The notes under the pieces were generated by a model. That model saw only the letters and a program-made list of their open reading frames with translations, made no database searches and had not been told where the DNA came from. The position numbers were made by a program, and so were the translations under genes. Shown one piece after another: positions 1 through 13,650 of a stretch of 64,000 nucleotides of DNA. The stretch lies in contig NC_060210.1 of assembly GCF_021130785.1 (NCBI RefSeq), positions 187,620,501-187,684,500 of the forward strand. Direction: 5' to 3'. Origin of the DNA: Homalodisca vitripennis (lineage: Eukaryota; Arthropoda; Insecta; Hemiptera; Cicadellidae). Every line of letters starts with the position of its first letter. Positions within the stretch are counted from its first letter, which is position 1.

Positions 1-510
1 TACAATTCATTTCACAGCTTGAGGTTCAAATAAAATTTGGATTATTTACTACGTGTTTCTCAACCTACAGATAGAAACCCGAACAACTGTGCACGGATAT
101 ATAAAAATTAACGAGCCAACATACCTATCATACGATAACAATAACAGAAGGTCTTTTCAAAAATATTTTTATTTATCACAACATTTTCAATCTGTTTGGT
201 TTGAAATTAGGCTAATAGCCAACAAAAAAACTTTAACAAGAGAAAGTTTTCAGTTTAGGATAATTTTTTCTTTAACAGAATGAAAAAAAAACCTTGGATG
301 ACAGTAAAGATATATTGTTGAGAAATTTTATTGTGGATTTTAGTATTTCTCTTGTCCATCAGCGCATGTGACATACTAGAAAACTGTGTTACTAAGACAA
401 AAAGAGCATCTGGAGCGTTACTGGCTTTTGGTTATTGTGAAAGTTTTCTATCTGTCCGCCACTGCAACGATTATTGAGCTATTTAATACGGTATAAAATA
501 TAGACTTAAA
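1..510. other. AT-rich non-coding stretch
   Basis: No coding signal, repeat or RNA gene that I can support. The one open frame over 70 codons (53-283) has no domain-like composition, no plausible splice context and is what AT-rich DNA gives by chance. Confidence 0.6.
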
Positions 511-730
511 CTTGCCAATGGCGTAGTATAGCAGGTACGGCGGTTATAGCGAGATAATCGAATCAAGCAACGACAGCGTGGCTGCTGCTTGGATGGGTGA
601 CCGCTGAGCGATCCTGTCCAAAGCAAAGCAGTCCGCCTGAACTGGCCAAGGTTTAGAAGTCACCTTTAAGCAGGTGGTCTCCAGGTTAAGTGGTACACAG
701 AGCTTTTTAACCCTAATGTCAACTGGTAAA
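511..730 (+). mobile_element. 5S rRNA-derived SINE (SINE3-like)
   Basis: The head of this element, about 514-615, aligns by eye with animal 5S rRNA along most of its length. AATCAAGCAACG at 561-572 corresponds to the 5S box A region (ATTAAGCAGCG), and CTTGGATGGGTGACCGC at 588-604 corresponds to the conserved box C region. An unrelated body follows to about 730 and passes into AT-rich sequence. A 5S-like head with an internal polymerase III promoter joined to an unrelated body is the layout of SINE3-type elements. It is not a functional 5S gene, because the 5' and 3' stem sequences have diverged and the 3' end is replaced. The element probably lies upstream of, or in a large intron of, the receptor gene that follows. 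The 3' boundary is approximate and no target-site duplication was identified. Confidence 0.7.
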
Positions 731-2494
731 ATAATAAATTGTTTAATGTTTTAACTTGTTATACCAAATAATGTTTGCTTACTCTGAATATAACGTGTTG
801 CAGCAATTGTTCAGAAATAAAAATGTATTTCAACATTTCTCGGATAGGTAAAACTGCATGGTTTGTATTTTACTTATCGTTTCCAATCTCGTTACCTAAA
901 ACTATGGACTCTTGAAACTTATTTTTACGTACTGTTCTTCACTGCTATAATATATTTTATTGCCTCCAGTAAGTAATAAGGAGCTAAGCAATAAAGTTAT
1001 ATGATAAGGCTGTTTTTATGGAAACTACACGCGGAAAGATAAACTAAACATTAAACGAGGTTTGGTATGAAGCCAAAGGAACGTTAATTTACTTTTTGTT
1101 AGCACGGCTATCCTCTATATTCCCGAGACTGGTTTTTCCGGAGTCGACAGGATAATAAAGTCAAGGTGGTAAGAAGAGATGCTAGCGCAATAAACAGTGC
1201 CATTTAAGGATTTAATCCTTAAACGGCTAAAATGTTATAACATGGCAATATTTTCAAATGATTACATTAAAGAATCCTTCTCGTAGGAGCATGTATATTT
1301 GACATAAATACACCAACAAATTTATCTTAAGGTTTACTTACAACGAATTCCCTTGATAATAAACGCAGTTTTAAACTCCTTTGCTATGGAATGTATTAAA
1401 CGTCTTTCATGTAAATATTTTAAACTGTAATCTATATTCAGTCGTGTCAAAAACAGATGGAAAACTGACTCACTCTAGTGGCTCATGTGAAATGATTTGA
1501 TTGCGCTTGAATAATATAATAACTTTGAATCTTAGAGTAAATTTGTTGTTTATTTAATTTCGCTTATAAAGAAAAAAAATTACATTATAATGCTCTACCA
1601 CGATTTAGAAACCTGCCTAAACATCCTAAGGCACTCAACTGTGCACCTCGTGAGACAATGGGAATACCTATTCGCGTGCATTAAACTATATGTTCTAGGC
1701 TAGGTGTCAATGATGTTAAAACGATGGAAAGAGTTTATTTTTATGTTCTTTATCACCCAATTTCCTTGGATTTCTTCAGAGGCATTTAAAATCGAGTATT
1801 TAAGTCTGTGACAGTGCCAGATTCCAGACGCTGATCTAATTGATCATGTTATACGGTATTAAATTAATATTTTCTGGCACCGTTGTTTTTTTATGATTAC
1901 AAATACAGTTTAAATTGTGCAATAACTTAAAGGCCCCGTTCAAGCGTCCATATCTCTTTCAAAATGATTAAATCGGTTACAACCCATATGTGCTGAGAGA
2001 AATTTCAAATATTCGTTGCTCAGAAAATATTATATACCAATCTATATAGTGCTGATGTGGTAACATTTTATTTAGTACAGATACATTACTGTTATTGGTT
2101 TTATAGTAATACTCAATCAACCGATAACTGTTTCCAAAATATGGACATATATTTGTAGGAGGAATAAAGTAGTATGGCATAATAACATGCATTAAATAAT
2201 TATTTTTATCTAAACTATTTTTCCTGCACAGCCTTGAAAGTATTCCATTGTAACTGAAACTATCTAATATTGTTATCGTAGGTTCATGACAGGAAAACAT
2301 TCAAAGTGTGAAGTGAAAGCTTCCAATTTAAACTCAAACTGTGAATAATCTTGTTGACAGACAGACCGACACAAATTTCTTCCAGCACCTACAATATTAG
2401 CGTCATTAAACTAAATTTCTACATTTACTACTTCTTCATCTATGTTTCAGCAAATCATTAGGAAAGTGTAACACTTGTGACATGTGTGTTCCAG
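731..2494. other. AT-rich sequence upstream of the receptor TM6 exon
   Basis: No exon for TM1-TM5 of the receptor was recognised here, so those exons probably lie left of the window and this is intron. A minus-strand open frame at 1977-2300 has no recognisable motif. Moderately GC-richer patches near 1090-1170 and 1600-1700 have no assignable content. Confidence 0.5.
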
Positions 2495-2563
2495 ATGATC
2501 AAGATGATGGTGGTCGTAGTTGTAGTCTTTACGGTTTGTTGGTTACCACTAAACGTACTAAAT
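2495..2563 (+). CDS. GPCR exon encoding transmembrane helix 6 (NPY/RYamide/tachykinin-type neuropeptide receptor)
   Basis: A 69-nt exon that translates in phase 0 to 23 residues, MIKMMVVVVVVF followed by TVCWLPLNVLN. The CWLP motif inside a run of hydrophobic residues is the hallmark of TM6 in class A (rhodopsin-family) receptors, and the K-M-M start matches the cytoplasmic end of TM6 in peptide receptors. It is bounded by an acceptor (GTGTTCCAG, ending at 2494) and a consensus donor (GTGAGT, from 2564). Both ends are phase 0, which fits the TM7 units downstream that also begin in phase 0. The protein would be a plasma-membrane receptor for a neuropeptide, coupling to a G protein. CWLPLN and the TM7 wording point to the RYamide/NPY-like or tachykinin group; I cannot choose between them from these exons alone. 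Exons for TM1-TM5 are not visible in the window. Confidence 0.85.
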
Positions 2564-3130
2564 GTGAGTATAATCATTATTTATTGAATATAAATAAGTT
2601 TTACTGTACTTTTTCTATAAAATATCAATTTTAACAACGTATATACATATGTTTTTTTATCTAAAATTATGACAGCCACATGTAAACAAATATCTTATCG
2701 ATGGAACTATTTAGTAAAATTACAAATTATAAACATTAAAGATGGCATTTGAACACATGATATTTTGGAATTTGAATAGTGCAGGTTTTATTATTCGCTA
2801 TTCAATATGTAATTTGTCGTATAAAATAATAAATTAACTATACGCTTTTTATTGAAATGGATTGTCTAATTTTGTGATTTTTACTAATAATTTATTTATT
2901 TTCATTGTTGTTTCATAGTTTTGCTTATGGTTGTTGCAAGGATATGGAAAATAGGGTGAAACTTTGGTATAGGACATAAATTAATTTCTGTTTTACACAT
3001 TCTAGTAGTTTATACACATTAGAAATTTGTCTTTTTATGTGAGAAGTAAATACAGTATGCAAAGTTTTATTTAGCTAGGAACACATATTGAGGTTCCGTG
3101 AAAGCCACCTTTCTATACCTTTACATGTGT
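2564..3130 (+). other. Receptor intron between TM6 exon and TM7 array
   Basis: AT-rich sequence with a consensus donor at its start (GTGAGT, 2564). The intron continues through the two decayed TM7 units to the acceptor ending at 3373 if the first good array unit is used, or further if a later acceptor is used. Nothing else was recognised in it. Confidence 0.6.
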
Positions 3131-3373
3131 ATTGGATATTTCTGCTAGCGGGGGAGAGCAAGAGAGCGGGGTATCGGTCCCTGGAGTTAATTGCTGTTTT
3201 TATAGCTTGCATTCCATTGTCTCGTCCTTAAACTTATGGCTTGTGCAGATAGTACGGTACATCAGCTCTGTATCGGATTTTGAATTGGACTGCCAGTTTT
3301 ATTATTTTCCTATTACTGTCCCACCGTATTCTAAAAAAGCAACATATCGCTCTTTTTCTCTTGGATGTTACAG
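3131..3373 (+). repeat. Two decayed units at the left end of the TM7-exon array
   Basis: Two diverged copies of the 126-bp unit. The first starts at TTGGATATTTCTGCTAG (3132-3148), against TTGGATGTTACAGCTAG in intact units, and keeps GGGGGAGAGCAA, CTGGAGT and GCATTCCATTG at the expected spacing. The second (about 3249-3373) keeps GTACATCAGCTCTG, TTGGACTGCC and TTATTATTTTCC. Neither keeps the TM7 reading frame. The end of the second unit has become pyrimidine-rich (TCGCTCTTTTTCTCTTGG, 3347-3364) and is followed by ATGTTACAG, so it now resembles the best 3' splice site in the region. These are probably the oldest duplicates, no longer homogenised with the rest. Confidence 0.8.
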
Positions 3374-4363
3374 CTAGTGAGGGAGAGCAACCCTATTATC
3401 AGGTCTTGGACTGGACTGCCGTTTTCATGGTTTGCCTTCCTTTGGCTCGCCATGTCCTACAGATGCTACAACACTGTCATATACTGTTGGATGTTACAGC
3501 TAGTGAGGGAGAGCAACCCTAGTATCAGCTCTTGGAGTGGACTGCCGTTTTTATGGTTTGCCTTCCACTGGCTCGCCATGTCCCACACATCCTACAACCC
3601 TGTCATATACTGTTGGATGTTACAGCTAGTGTGGGAGAGCAACCCTAGTATCAGCTCTTGGAGTGGACTGCCGTTTTCATGGTTTGCCTTCCTTTGGCTC
3701 GCCATGTCCCACACATCCTACAACCCTGTCATATACTGTTGGATGTTACAGCTAGTGTGGGAGAGCAACCCTAGTATCAGCTCTTGGAGTGGACTGCCGT
3801 TTTTATGGTTTGCCTTCCACTGGCTCGCCATGTCCCACACATCCTACAACCCTGTCATATACTGTTGGATGTTACAGCTAGTGTGGGAGAGCAACCCTAG
3901 TATCAGCTCTTGGAGTGGACTGCCGTTTTTATGGTTTGCCTTCCACTGGCTCGCCATGTCCCACACATCCTACAACCCTGTCATATACTGTTGGATGTTA
4001 CAGCTAGTGTGGGAGAGCAACCCTAGTATCAGCTCTTGGAGTGGACTGCCGTTTTCATGGTTTGCCTTCCTTTGGCTCGCCATGTCCCACACATCCTACA
4101 ACCTGTCATATACTGTTGGATGTTACCAGCTAGTGTGGGAGAGCCTAGTATCAGCTCTTGGAGTGGACTGCCGTTTTTATGGTTTGCCTTCCACTGGCTC
4201 GCCATACAACCCTGTCATATACTGTTGGATGTTACAGCTAGTGTGGGAGAGCAACCCTAGTATCAGCTCTTGGAGTGGACTGCCGTTTTTGTGGTTTGCC
4301 TTCCATTGGCACGCCATGTCCCACACATGCTACAACCCTGTCATATACTGTTGGATGTTACAG
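3374..4363 (+). CDS. Eight tandem in-frame copies of the receptor TM7 exon
   Basis: Unit starts are 3374, 3500, 3626, 3752, 3878, 4004, 4130 and 4238. The step is exactly 126 bp (42 codons), except for 108 bp in unit 7. Each intact unit reads [17 protein letters not shown] then [15 protein letters not shown] then [15 protein letters not shown] is the NPxxY motif of TM7, and [18 protein letters not shown] is a TM7 signature of insect neuropeptide receptors. Units 1, 3 and 6 carry SWFAFLW; units 2, 4, 5, 7 and 8 carry LWFAFHW. Unit 1 is most diverged (NTVIY). Unit 6 has a one-base loss near 4102 and a one-base gain near 4127, which restore the frame. Unit 7 lacks 4 and 14 bases, a net loss of six codons. 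No stop interrupts the frame across the eight units. Each unit carries TTACAG before CTAG, a possible acceptor, but none has a donor. Whether they are translated as one giant exon, skipped, or used as alternative acceptors is unknown. Confidence 0.75.
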
Positions 4364-6893
<2,530 letters not shown>

Positions 6894-6957
6894 GTTTCGT
6901 GATGGTTTTCCGTGCGGCTCTGCGACTCTCGCAGCCCAAGATTGTGACGGACCATAG
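6894..6957 (+). CDS. Possible alternative short terminal exon of the receptor
   Basis: GCTTGACTTTTGCAG ending at 6893 is a convincing acceptor. The sequence after it reads in the correct phase (one base, then codons) as FRDGF, matching FRAGF at the start of the main terminal exon. It then diverges, with 20 residues to a TAG at 6955-6957. Upstream wording is shared with the downstream acceptor (GCTTGACT then TGCAGGTT), so the two starts are tandem duplicates about 92 bp apart. Use of this exon would give a receptor with a truncated tail lacking the Ser/Thr-rich C-terminus. It may equally be a decayed duplicate that is never spliced in. Confidence 0.45.
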
Positions 6958-6985
6958 GCTAATCACTTGGGCTTGACTGATGCAG

Positions 6986-7208
6986 GTTCCGCGCCGGTTT
7001 CAGTACAGTCCTGCACATTTTCCCGAACAAGTACCAAGGAGCCCACTCACAGCACGAGCACTCCGTACTTCACCGCTTCAACACCTCCACGACCTACTTG
7101 AGCTCCCGCCGCGAGCCCAACCAGTCGCTCAAGTCCGTCTCCCTGAGCGAGCGGAACACCCTGTACAAGAGCAAGAGCGCTGTCCACTACCGAGACAACC
7201 AGATGTAG
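6986..7208 (+). CDS. GPCR terminal exon: cytoplasmic C-terminal tail
   Basis: Acceptor CTTGACTGATGCAG ends at 6985. The first base completes the arginine codon from the TM7 exon, then 73 residues run from FRAGFSTVLHIFPN to a TAG at 7206-7208. RFRAGF directly after TM7 is the start of helix 8 in NPY/tachykinin/RYamide-type receptors. The rest is hydrophilic and rich in Ser and Thr (NTSTTYLSSRR, SLKSVSLSERN), as expected for an intracellular tail phosphorylated during desensitisation. The exon is far richer in G+C than its surroundings, which supports it as real coding DNA. There is no cysteine at the usual palmitoylation position after helix 8. Confidence 0.82.
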
Positions 7209-7260
7209 ACCAAATCCTAGGTGTAAGTTTTTTATGTGAACTATGTGTAAATATTGTATT

Positions 7261-7270
7261 AATAAATAAA
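7261..7270 (+). terminator. Polyadenylation signals of the receptor gene
   Basis: Two overlapping AATAAA hexamers (7261-7266 and 7265-7270) lie about 55 bases after the receptor stop codon and are followed by a GT/T-rich stretch. The position and orientation fit a short 3' UTR. Confidence 0.5.
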
Positions 7271-9101
7271 TTATTTTGAATTCCTTTTTGTATGTAGTTT
7301 TATTCCCATCCTCGGTTTTATACTTATAACAGTTTAATAGTTTGATTTTCCTCTTGCAAACGTTTCACATTTCTTTACATACTTTTCTCATGTATGAATT
7401 CTCAAACTGCATATACATTTTTTATATAATAGGAGGACTTTAACTGCAGAAAAAGATAGTTACAAGAACAAAAGCTGCAATAAAAATATAGAATCACCTG
7501 TTAAACAATTCGCGTCATAAATACAACTTTTTTTTATAAATTGCAAAGAATTCAATTTACTTTCCATACTGTTTTATCGTGCCTTCTAAGATTTCAAGAA
7601 GGTGACCCTGACGGTTGACGAAATTTATTATTATATACCGCATCCTAAGCATTGTAGAGCAAGCCTTCATTATCTCTCAGTTTATTAAAAAAAAGGATTG
7701 TTACTGTACGTTGAGTAACATATCTTATAGTCTAGATGCTTAAGGTGTTCTTTAAATACAGGATACAGGATGTTATCATGATAAAGTTAGATTGTCAGCT
7801 ACACTAGTTTATTGATGCTCGAAATCAAATGTTATTAAAAGAGTTAAAAATATTTAAAAAGATTAATTATGAGAATATTTTATATTTTTCATAGCTTATA
7901 TATGCTGTAAATCGTCCGTAAGACACACAAATATTATTTGCTACATCGCCATAGAATTAGGTAAAGAGGCTGAAAGTTTCAAACGTAAGAGTCTGTTTCG
8001 GTATGGTTGACACTTACATAGCACATTTACACATATCCATCCGTTGGTTTAAGTGTATAGAGCTATGTAAAATATTATTTGAGATGGAATTGCAGTTTCT
8101 TATTTTAACACCTTATAATAGTATGCTATTTATTTCGTCTTTCACCAAAATTAGCGTATTTGACGAATAATTCTTATGGAAAATTAACCTTAAGAGACAT
8201 GAGGTTGTGTGCTTATACAATACAGATTGAATCGGCTCCTGGAATATTATAGTTTGAAATATCGGCCATTCATAGGAACTGTTTTATAACACAATACTGC
8301 TACCATCGCACAGTTAACATTGAAGTCGTAGGATTCTTTAGTAATTTAAACTAAACTTACTCTATTCTGGTACACATTTAAATATCTCTTAAAGTTTCAA
8401 AACGGGAGCTGTAAATATTTCGGAAATCGTTAATTTTGCTGTAAAACTGGTGGCTTCGATATTTTATAAGTGAGTCTTATAAAAGCTGATACGAGTTCAT
8501 TTAATATTTTATAAAACGAGCTTTAATGCAAATTCATTTATTTAAATATTCAAAACATGAAAATTTATATAGATTTATATAGTTTTTGGATATTTTGCAG
8601 TAAAGATAATTAATTTAAAATATATAATGCAGTTAGATTTTACATTTATAGCCTAAATAGTTCTAGACTATGAATCCCAATAGACCAGTTGTACAATATA
8701 TTGCATTTTTGTAATACTAGAATGATCTTATTAAATCAAAAAGACCAAAATATTTAACATTGAATGATTTATCGTAGCAACAAATTTGCCATCAGTATTG
8801 ATATATTATGTTTGATTTGATATATCAAGAATATATCTTCACATAAAACACACCTCGACACGTGTATAAAGATAGAAAAGAAACATCCTTTTACATCCCG
8901 TCAAGTACCTTGTTACTCGCGGTATCGTTTTTGTTTCCCAGAGCTATATCGTACTGGACCTGCATTGAATACATATTTATTAGGATTCATGGAAAATTGA
9001 ATTATGAATACAAATGTTCCGGAAAAGCGCACTTTGTATCAAAGCTGATATACCACGTTGTATTGCTGATATCGCAGGGAAAAATATAAAGAAATCTTTT
9101 A
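7271..9101. other. AT-rich intergenic stretch
   Basis: No gene or repeat was recognised. An open frame at 8862-9089 has no domain signal and is rejected. Confidence 0.5.
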
Positions 9102-9103
9102 TA

Positions 9104-9396
9104 CAGGGTGGAAAAAAAGTATGGAAAACGCTTTCACTAATTTTGTATGGCTTCACTTATACAAATTAAATTTTGTACATCACCACTTGTATTAAGAACC
9201 TAGTTTTTGACACCAGTGGGGACCATTTTATCTTTTCAGGGGAACGGCCCGTGAGGAGTCGGACGAAAATCTTAAATGTAAGCATAGGCCGAGTTTGGTA
9301 TCAAATTAAAGGTCTAGTAAAGAGAAAAACTCATTACCGCAAACCGCACTTAAAAAGGTTGACCCTATCCAGAGAACGGGCCGTTTGAATTTCATA
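9104..9396 (+). repeat. Left terminal inverted repeat of the mariner-like element
   Basis: Complementary to 11092-11386 along nearly 295 bases, from CAGGGTGG to CGGGCCGT and a few bases beyond. The small differences are chiefly homopolymer length changes, for example GGAAAACG against GGAAACG. Confidence 0.88.
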
Positions 9397-9590
9397 AGTA
9401 AACGTTTGATTAATTATTACTTCTCCGCAATTTCACAGTCTCAAGTAAACTGTTCTGACTGAAAATTACACTTTATGGAACACAATTATCCAAAAGAATT
9501 AAATTAAAAATTATCTATGTATTACAAAAAATAACCATACCTTTTAAATGAGGTGCTCAAACTGCTCTCCGAACACTTGTTGGCAATGAG

Positions 9591-10613
9591 CTAGTCTATT
9601 ACAAAAAAACCTACTGCAGTCACATTTTGAAGCATCTCGGGTGTAATTCTTCTTGCTTCTTCTAATAAACGATTTGTCAGCTCCTCAATGTTGGCTGGTT
9701 TAGTTTTATACACATTATCTTTTAAGAAGCCCCACAAAAAGAAATCTAGTGGATTAAGATCCGGTGACCTAGCCGGCCACTCAAACGGTACCCCTGCGAC
9801 CAATCCAACGGTTAGGGAAACACTTCATCTAACAGATTGCGCACCCGCAAATAGTAATGGGGCGGTGCTCCATCTTGCTGAAACCATACTGCATTAAAAT
9901 TTGCCCCAAGAAGAGCACGCACTGCTGCAAAATGTTATTTGTCAACATATTGAAATAAATTTCGCCTGTTAGATTTCCATCTATCACAAACGGTCCTACA
10001 ATGTCATTGTTTATTATTCCAGCCCACATATTCACTTTCTGAGGCCTTTGTGTGTGGCCTTCTATCATCCAGTGTGGATTATGGTCGACCCAGTAATGGC
10101 AATTATGCCTATTAACTTGTCAATTAACAAAGAATGTAACTTCATCTGAAAAAAATAATCAAACTTAAAAAAATTTTGAATTTCGTCACACTTTCTCATC
10201 ATTATTTCGCAAAAATTCAGTCCTTCGATCAAAATCATCCTCTGCAAGTTCTTGGGTTAGGGTTACTTTAAAAGGGTGATACTTGTTTTTGTGTAAAACA
10301 TTCAACACTGAGGTATGGCTCATATCAAGATCTTCTGCAGCCACTCTGGCCGGTGGTGCTGGGATTTTCAACAAAATGTTTGGAGTACATCCAAAGATTT
10401 TTGTTCATTTGTTGCCGATTTAGGCCTGCCACTTCTTTCGCGATCTTTGACTGTTCTAGTTTCTTCAAATCTTTAACACTTTTGACTTATAATTGGGGGT
10501 CTATTAAGAAAAGTGTCATTAAACAAATGCGCTGTTTCTTCATAGGGACGAACTAGATATCCATACCCACGCATCATAAGTAGCGTGATTCTCTCAAACT
10601 CACTAAGTGACAT
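9591..10613 (-). pseudogene. Mariner-like transposase, frameshifted
   Basis: The product would cut and paste the element in the nucleus. Read on the minus strand, the N-terminus starts at an ATG at 10613 (MSLSEFERI, a helix-turn-helix region). A middle segment at about 10374-10186 contains LTQELAEDDFDRR. Then come QKVNMWAGII and GPFVIDGNLTGEIYF (near 10030-9950), the second catalytic aspartate region (Q-Q-D-G-A-P, read in a shifted frame near 9880), and SPDLNPLDFFLWG near 9765-9727 with the third catalytic aspartate. These are the ordered blocks of the DDE/DDD domain. Total length of about 340 codons fits a full-size mariner-family transposase. The frame changes several times, so as written it is not translatable. 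The spacing of the last two acidic residues looks like roughly 36, but frameshifts make that uncertain. Confidence 0.82.
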
Positions 10614-10908
10614 TGCTTTTAAAACTAGTAGAATAAAATGTAAACACTTAAGTAAAAAAAAATTATAACTATCGCAGTACCTTCTAGTGAAGACTTTCAA
10701 CTTTATCTTACGTGGACGAAATTATAACGTAGACTAAAAACCAAGCTGATATTTAAAAATACAAAACTGTGGAGTTTTACTGTGACAGTACTGTTTGTAT
10801 TGCCTAAACCAGTTTATGTTTGCCTGAGATAAAAGGGCTGGAGGGACTGGACCTTGACCTCATGTTGATAAGGAGTTAGGTGGTAATATTGAATACTCTC
10901 AGTTTCTT

Positions 10909-10970
10909 GAAGACAAGACAGGAAAACCCCTATTTACTGGAAGACAAGACAGGAAAACCCCTATTTACTG
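10909..10970 (+). repeat. 31-bp perfect tandem duplication inside the mariner-like element
   Basis: The unit GAAGACAAGACAGGA plus 16 further bases, ending CTATTTACTG, occurs at 10909-10939 and again at 10940-10970 without a mismatch. It lies between the transposase start and the right inverted repeat. Confidence 0.9.
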
Positions 10971-11091
10971 TTATCCAACAAATGTAGAGGTAAACAGAAT
11001 AATTTTTTTGTTGGAAATTGTTTTTCAGATTTACATAACCGACTAAAAGTAAATTAGTTACTTCACAAGACTAAATTACTAAATTTCTTTG

Positions 11092-11386
11092 TCATAAAAT
11101 TCATACGGCCCGTACTCTGGATAGGGTCAACCTTTTTAAGTGCGGTTTTGCGGTAATGAGTTTCTCTTTACTAGACCTTTAATTTGATACCAAAACTCGG
11201 CCTATGCTTACATTTAAGATTTTCGTCGACTCCTCACGGGCCGTCCCCCCCTGAAAAGATAAAATGTCCCCACTGGTGTCAAAAAACTAGGTTCTTAATA
11301 CAAGTGGTGATGTACACAAATTTAATTTGTATAAGTGAAGCCATACAAAATTAGTGAAAGCGTTTCCATACTTTTTTTCCACCCTG
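11092..11386 (-). repeat. Right terminal inverted repeat of the mariner-like element
   Basis: Partner of the left arm, ending CCACCCTG before the TA duplication at 11387. Confidence 0.88.
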
Positions 11387-11388
11387 TA

Positions 11389-13585
11389 TATATATCTTAA
11401 GTATTTTTCATTTTTCCTTGAAATATTGAGGAATAAACAAGAGTCACGTTTATTATTCTATTTATTTATTCTTAAAATTCGGATACATAAAATTGAAATT
11501 TTAAGATATACCATGCGCCTCAAAGGGTATTCCATGGACAAGGATGGAGAGATAGAAGAGTTGTATAATAGTATAAAGCGATTTCAGTATTTTATCGCTT
11601 TGTTTTAATTAATCTGGAACATTTCACCGTCTCCAACAGTGAAGTTATAATCAGCTTTCAACATCAAGATATTTCAGCTTATCTAGGATCAACACTCAAT
11701 ATTAGATAAACACTTGTAATTTGAATGCTTTGAATGAAAACAAAGGATACCCCACATTTACATTTACTTTGAGAGCCTAGGCCTTCAACACATTTTATAA
11801 ATTAGTAGATAAAGTGGTTCAAAACTGACAGTATGAAGCAATTTAAAAGTTTAAACGCAATACAACTCAATGTCAGTTTTGATAGTCAACTTGCAACGCT
11901 TTCAAACGTCTATTACGTGATTAAACTTCATGATTACCATGCGAGCTTCAAGACAGTGTCACATAAAAGTATTTTTGAATACCAACATTATTCACAAACA
12001 CTGTATAAATGCATGTATAAATAACAAATTCTTTAATAAAGCTATATTTAGAGTTTCAAACTGAAATAAAACCATCATTCTTGAAAGAGAAAGATATTTT
12101 TATTGTAATTCAACATTTAAGTAGAATACTACTCGAGCTACTTGAAAAACGTATATTGGGACACCTTAATATAGGTTAAACATAACCTAGTTTTATATTA
12201 AATAGTTTTTAAAATGAAAACTTTCTTAATTGGATAAAAAACACTATAAATAATTAAACATTAGTATTGTGCAAAAGCGCATTTTTTCCTTTCGTACTCG
12301 GTTATAAATTGAGTGTTTAATAAAAGTTAATGAAAATTCATGTAGAGCGTTTTAAATTTACTGAGGAATTTCGTAACAAAATTTTATTCACGCCCAAAGA
12401 ATGGCATCAGAGGATACAACGTATATTGAACAGTTTTAAAAGTATTCCCATCACTGGCTTTAGGATTTAGGTTTTATTAAGGAAACTCTTTTTGACTATC
12501 CATTAACTATACTACATATTACACTATCCTTTAAACAAATATATTCTACCAATTTTTACATATTTTTCCTTTTATTTAACTTTATTTAACCCTAAAATTT
12601 TACTACTTTGGTGTTTAACCAATATTTATTTTTAATAGAAATGTTTGCAATTTTGATATGTGATCTATATCTACTCTTAAATACTTAACATATTACTTTT
12701 ATTGTTTATATGTAAAATCTTAGGTTTTTTTTATATAGACACTATTTCAGATATATTACAGGATACATGTAATACTACTAAAATAAGATTGAATTGACTT
12801 ATTATGCTATCTGTCAATTTTGTTAGGTAGTTCTTACTTGATCAGTTTAGATAAGTTAAATTAGTGGGGATGAATACCTTCAGGAAAAGAAATAATTGCA
12901 ACATCAAGTTGATTCTATAAGTCACGTATTTACTTAAGTTAAAATTACTTTTTAGTTAAATTTAAATGGAAATACGTTAGTTAAATATATAACTGTTTAA
13001 AATTAATAATTTGTCAGTCATATAGTTAACGGTGCATAGATTATACTAATGAATACAAAATAACTATATGCATGAGATTAGAACGGCTCAAACACCTGGT
13101 GTGGATGTGGTAACCACTGCATTAGCGCTTACCTGATACCCCTGCATTTAGTATGCCATGTCATGTAAAGCCACATAACGATCTCACTTAGTAATTCTCG
13201 TGTAGTTTGAACGTAATGATGGGGAACATTGAAACGATCTACCCTCTAACCACATCTTACATGAAATCAATGCTTGCTGAAGTATATGATTGCATATTCA
13301 ATCTTCCATTTAATAAATACGTGCAGGGAGAGTAAATATTGGTAAAATTGAAATTTTATTGCAGATTTATATGATACAGTAAATCTGTGTTTTTTCCTTT
13401 CGTCATCCTGCGTAAGGAGGAGACAAGTACGTTTCTGTGAGGATGCTTACAAAACTTTGATTCTATAGCTCATTATATTCTTAAGATGTTCAGTAGACAG
13501 ATATAGAGACAGACATTTGTACAGAAAATACATTTTGACATTCGGCAGACCCAAGAAAACGATATTAGCCTTAGAGATAGAAAGG
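11389..13585. other. AT-rich intergenic stretch
   Basis: No convincing gene. Open frames at 11354-11608 and 11833-12024 lack motifs. A less AT-rich patch at 13080-13270 has no frame that I can defend. Confidence 0.5.
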
Positions 13586-13650
13586 GCTTTGATGACGCTC
13601 AGCCGAATTCCATGGTTGGACATCACTATCATAGAATTCATTCTTGTTTA
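13586..13650 (+). repeat. Dispersed repeat, family with core TGACGCTCAGCC (copy 1)
   Basis: GATGACGCTCAGCC, then CCATGG and a block resembling TTAGATGTACCATTATCGAA. The same order of blocks is seen at 29950 and, partly, at 14045 and (inverted) at 34420. Confidence 0.45.

Larger units (their letters stand above)
9102..11388 (-). mobile_element. Mariner/Tc1-like DNA transposon with ~290-bp terminal inverted repeats
   Basis: The element body 9104-11386 begins CAGGGTGGAAAA and ends with its complement, flanked on both sides by TA (9102-9103 and 11387-11388), the target duplication of the IS630/Tc1/mariner superfamily. Inverted arms run 9104-9396 and about 11092-11386. They differ mostly by one-base indels, so the insertion looks young. 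A broken transposase lies between them on the minus strand. Arms of this length are unusual for mariners, which commonly have arms of about 30 bp. The element inserted downstream of the receptor gene. Confidence 0.88.

Noticed and set aside
1977..2300. 107-codon minus-strand open frame
   Set aside because: AT-rich composition, no motif, no splice context.
3132..3377. 81-codon plus-strand open frame at the left end of the TM7 array
   Set aside because: It runs through decayed units in a frame unrelated to TM7 and has no splice context of its own.
4036..4260. 74-codon plus-strand open frame inside the array in another frame
   Set aside because: A shadow created by the 126-bp periodicity and the indels in units 6 and 7.
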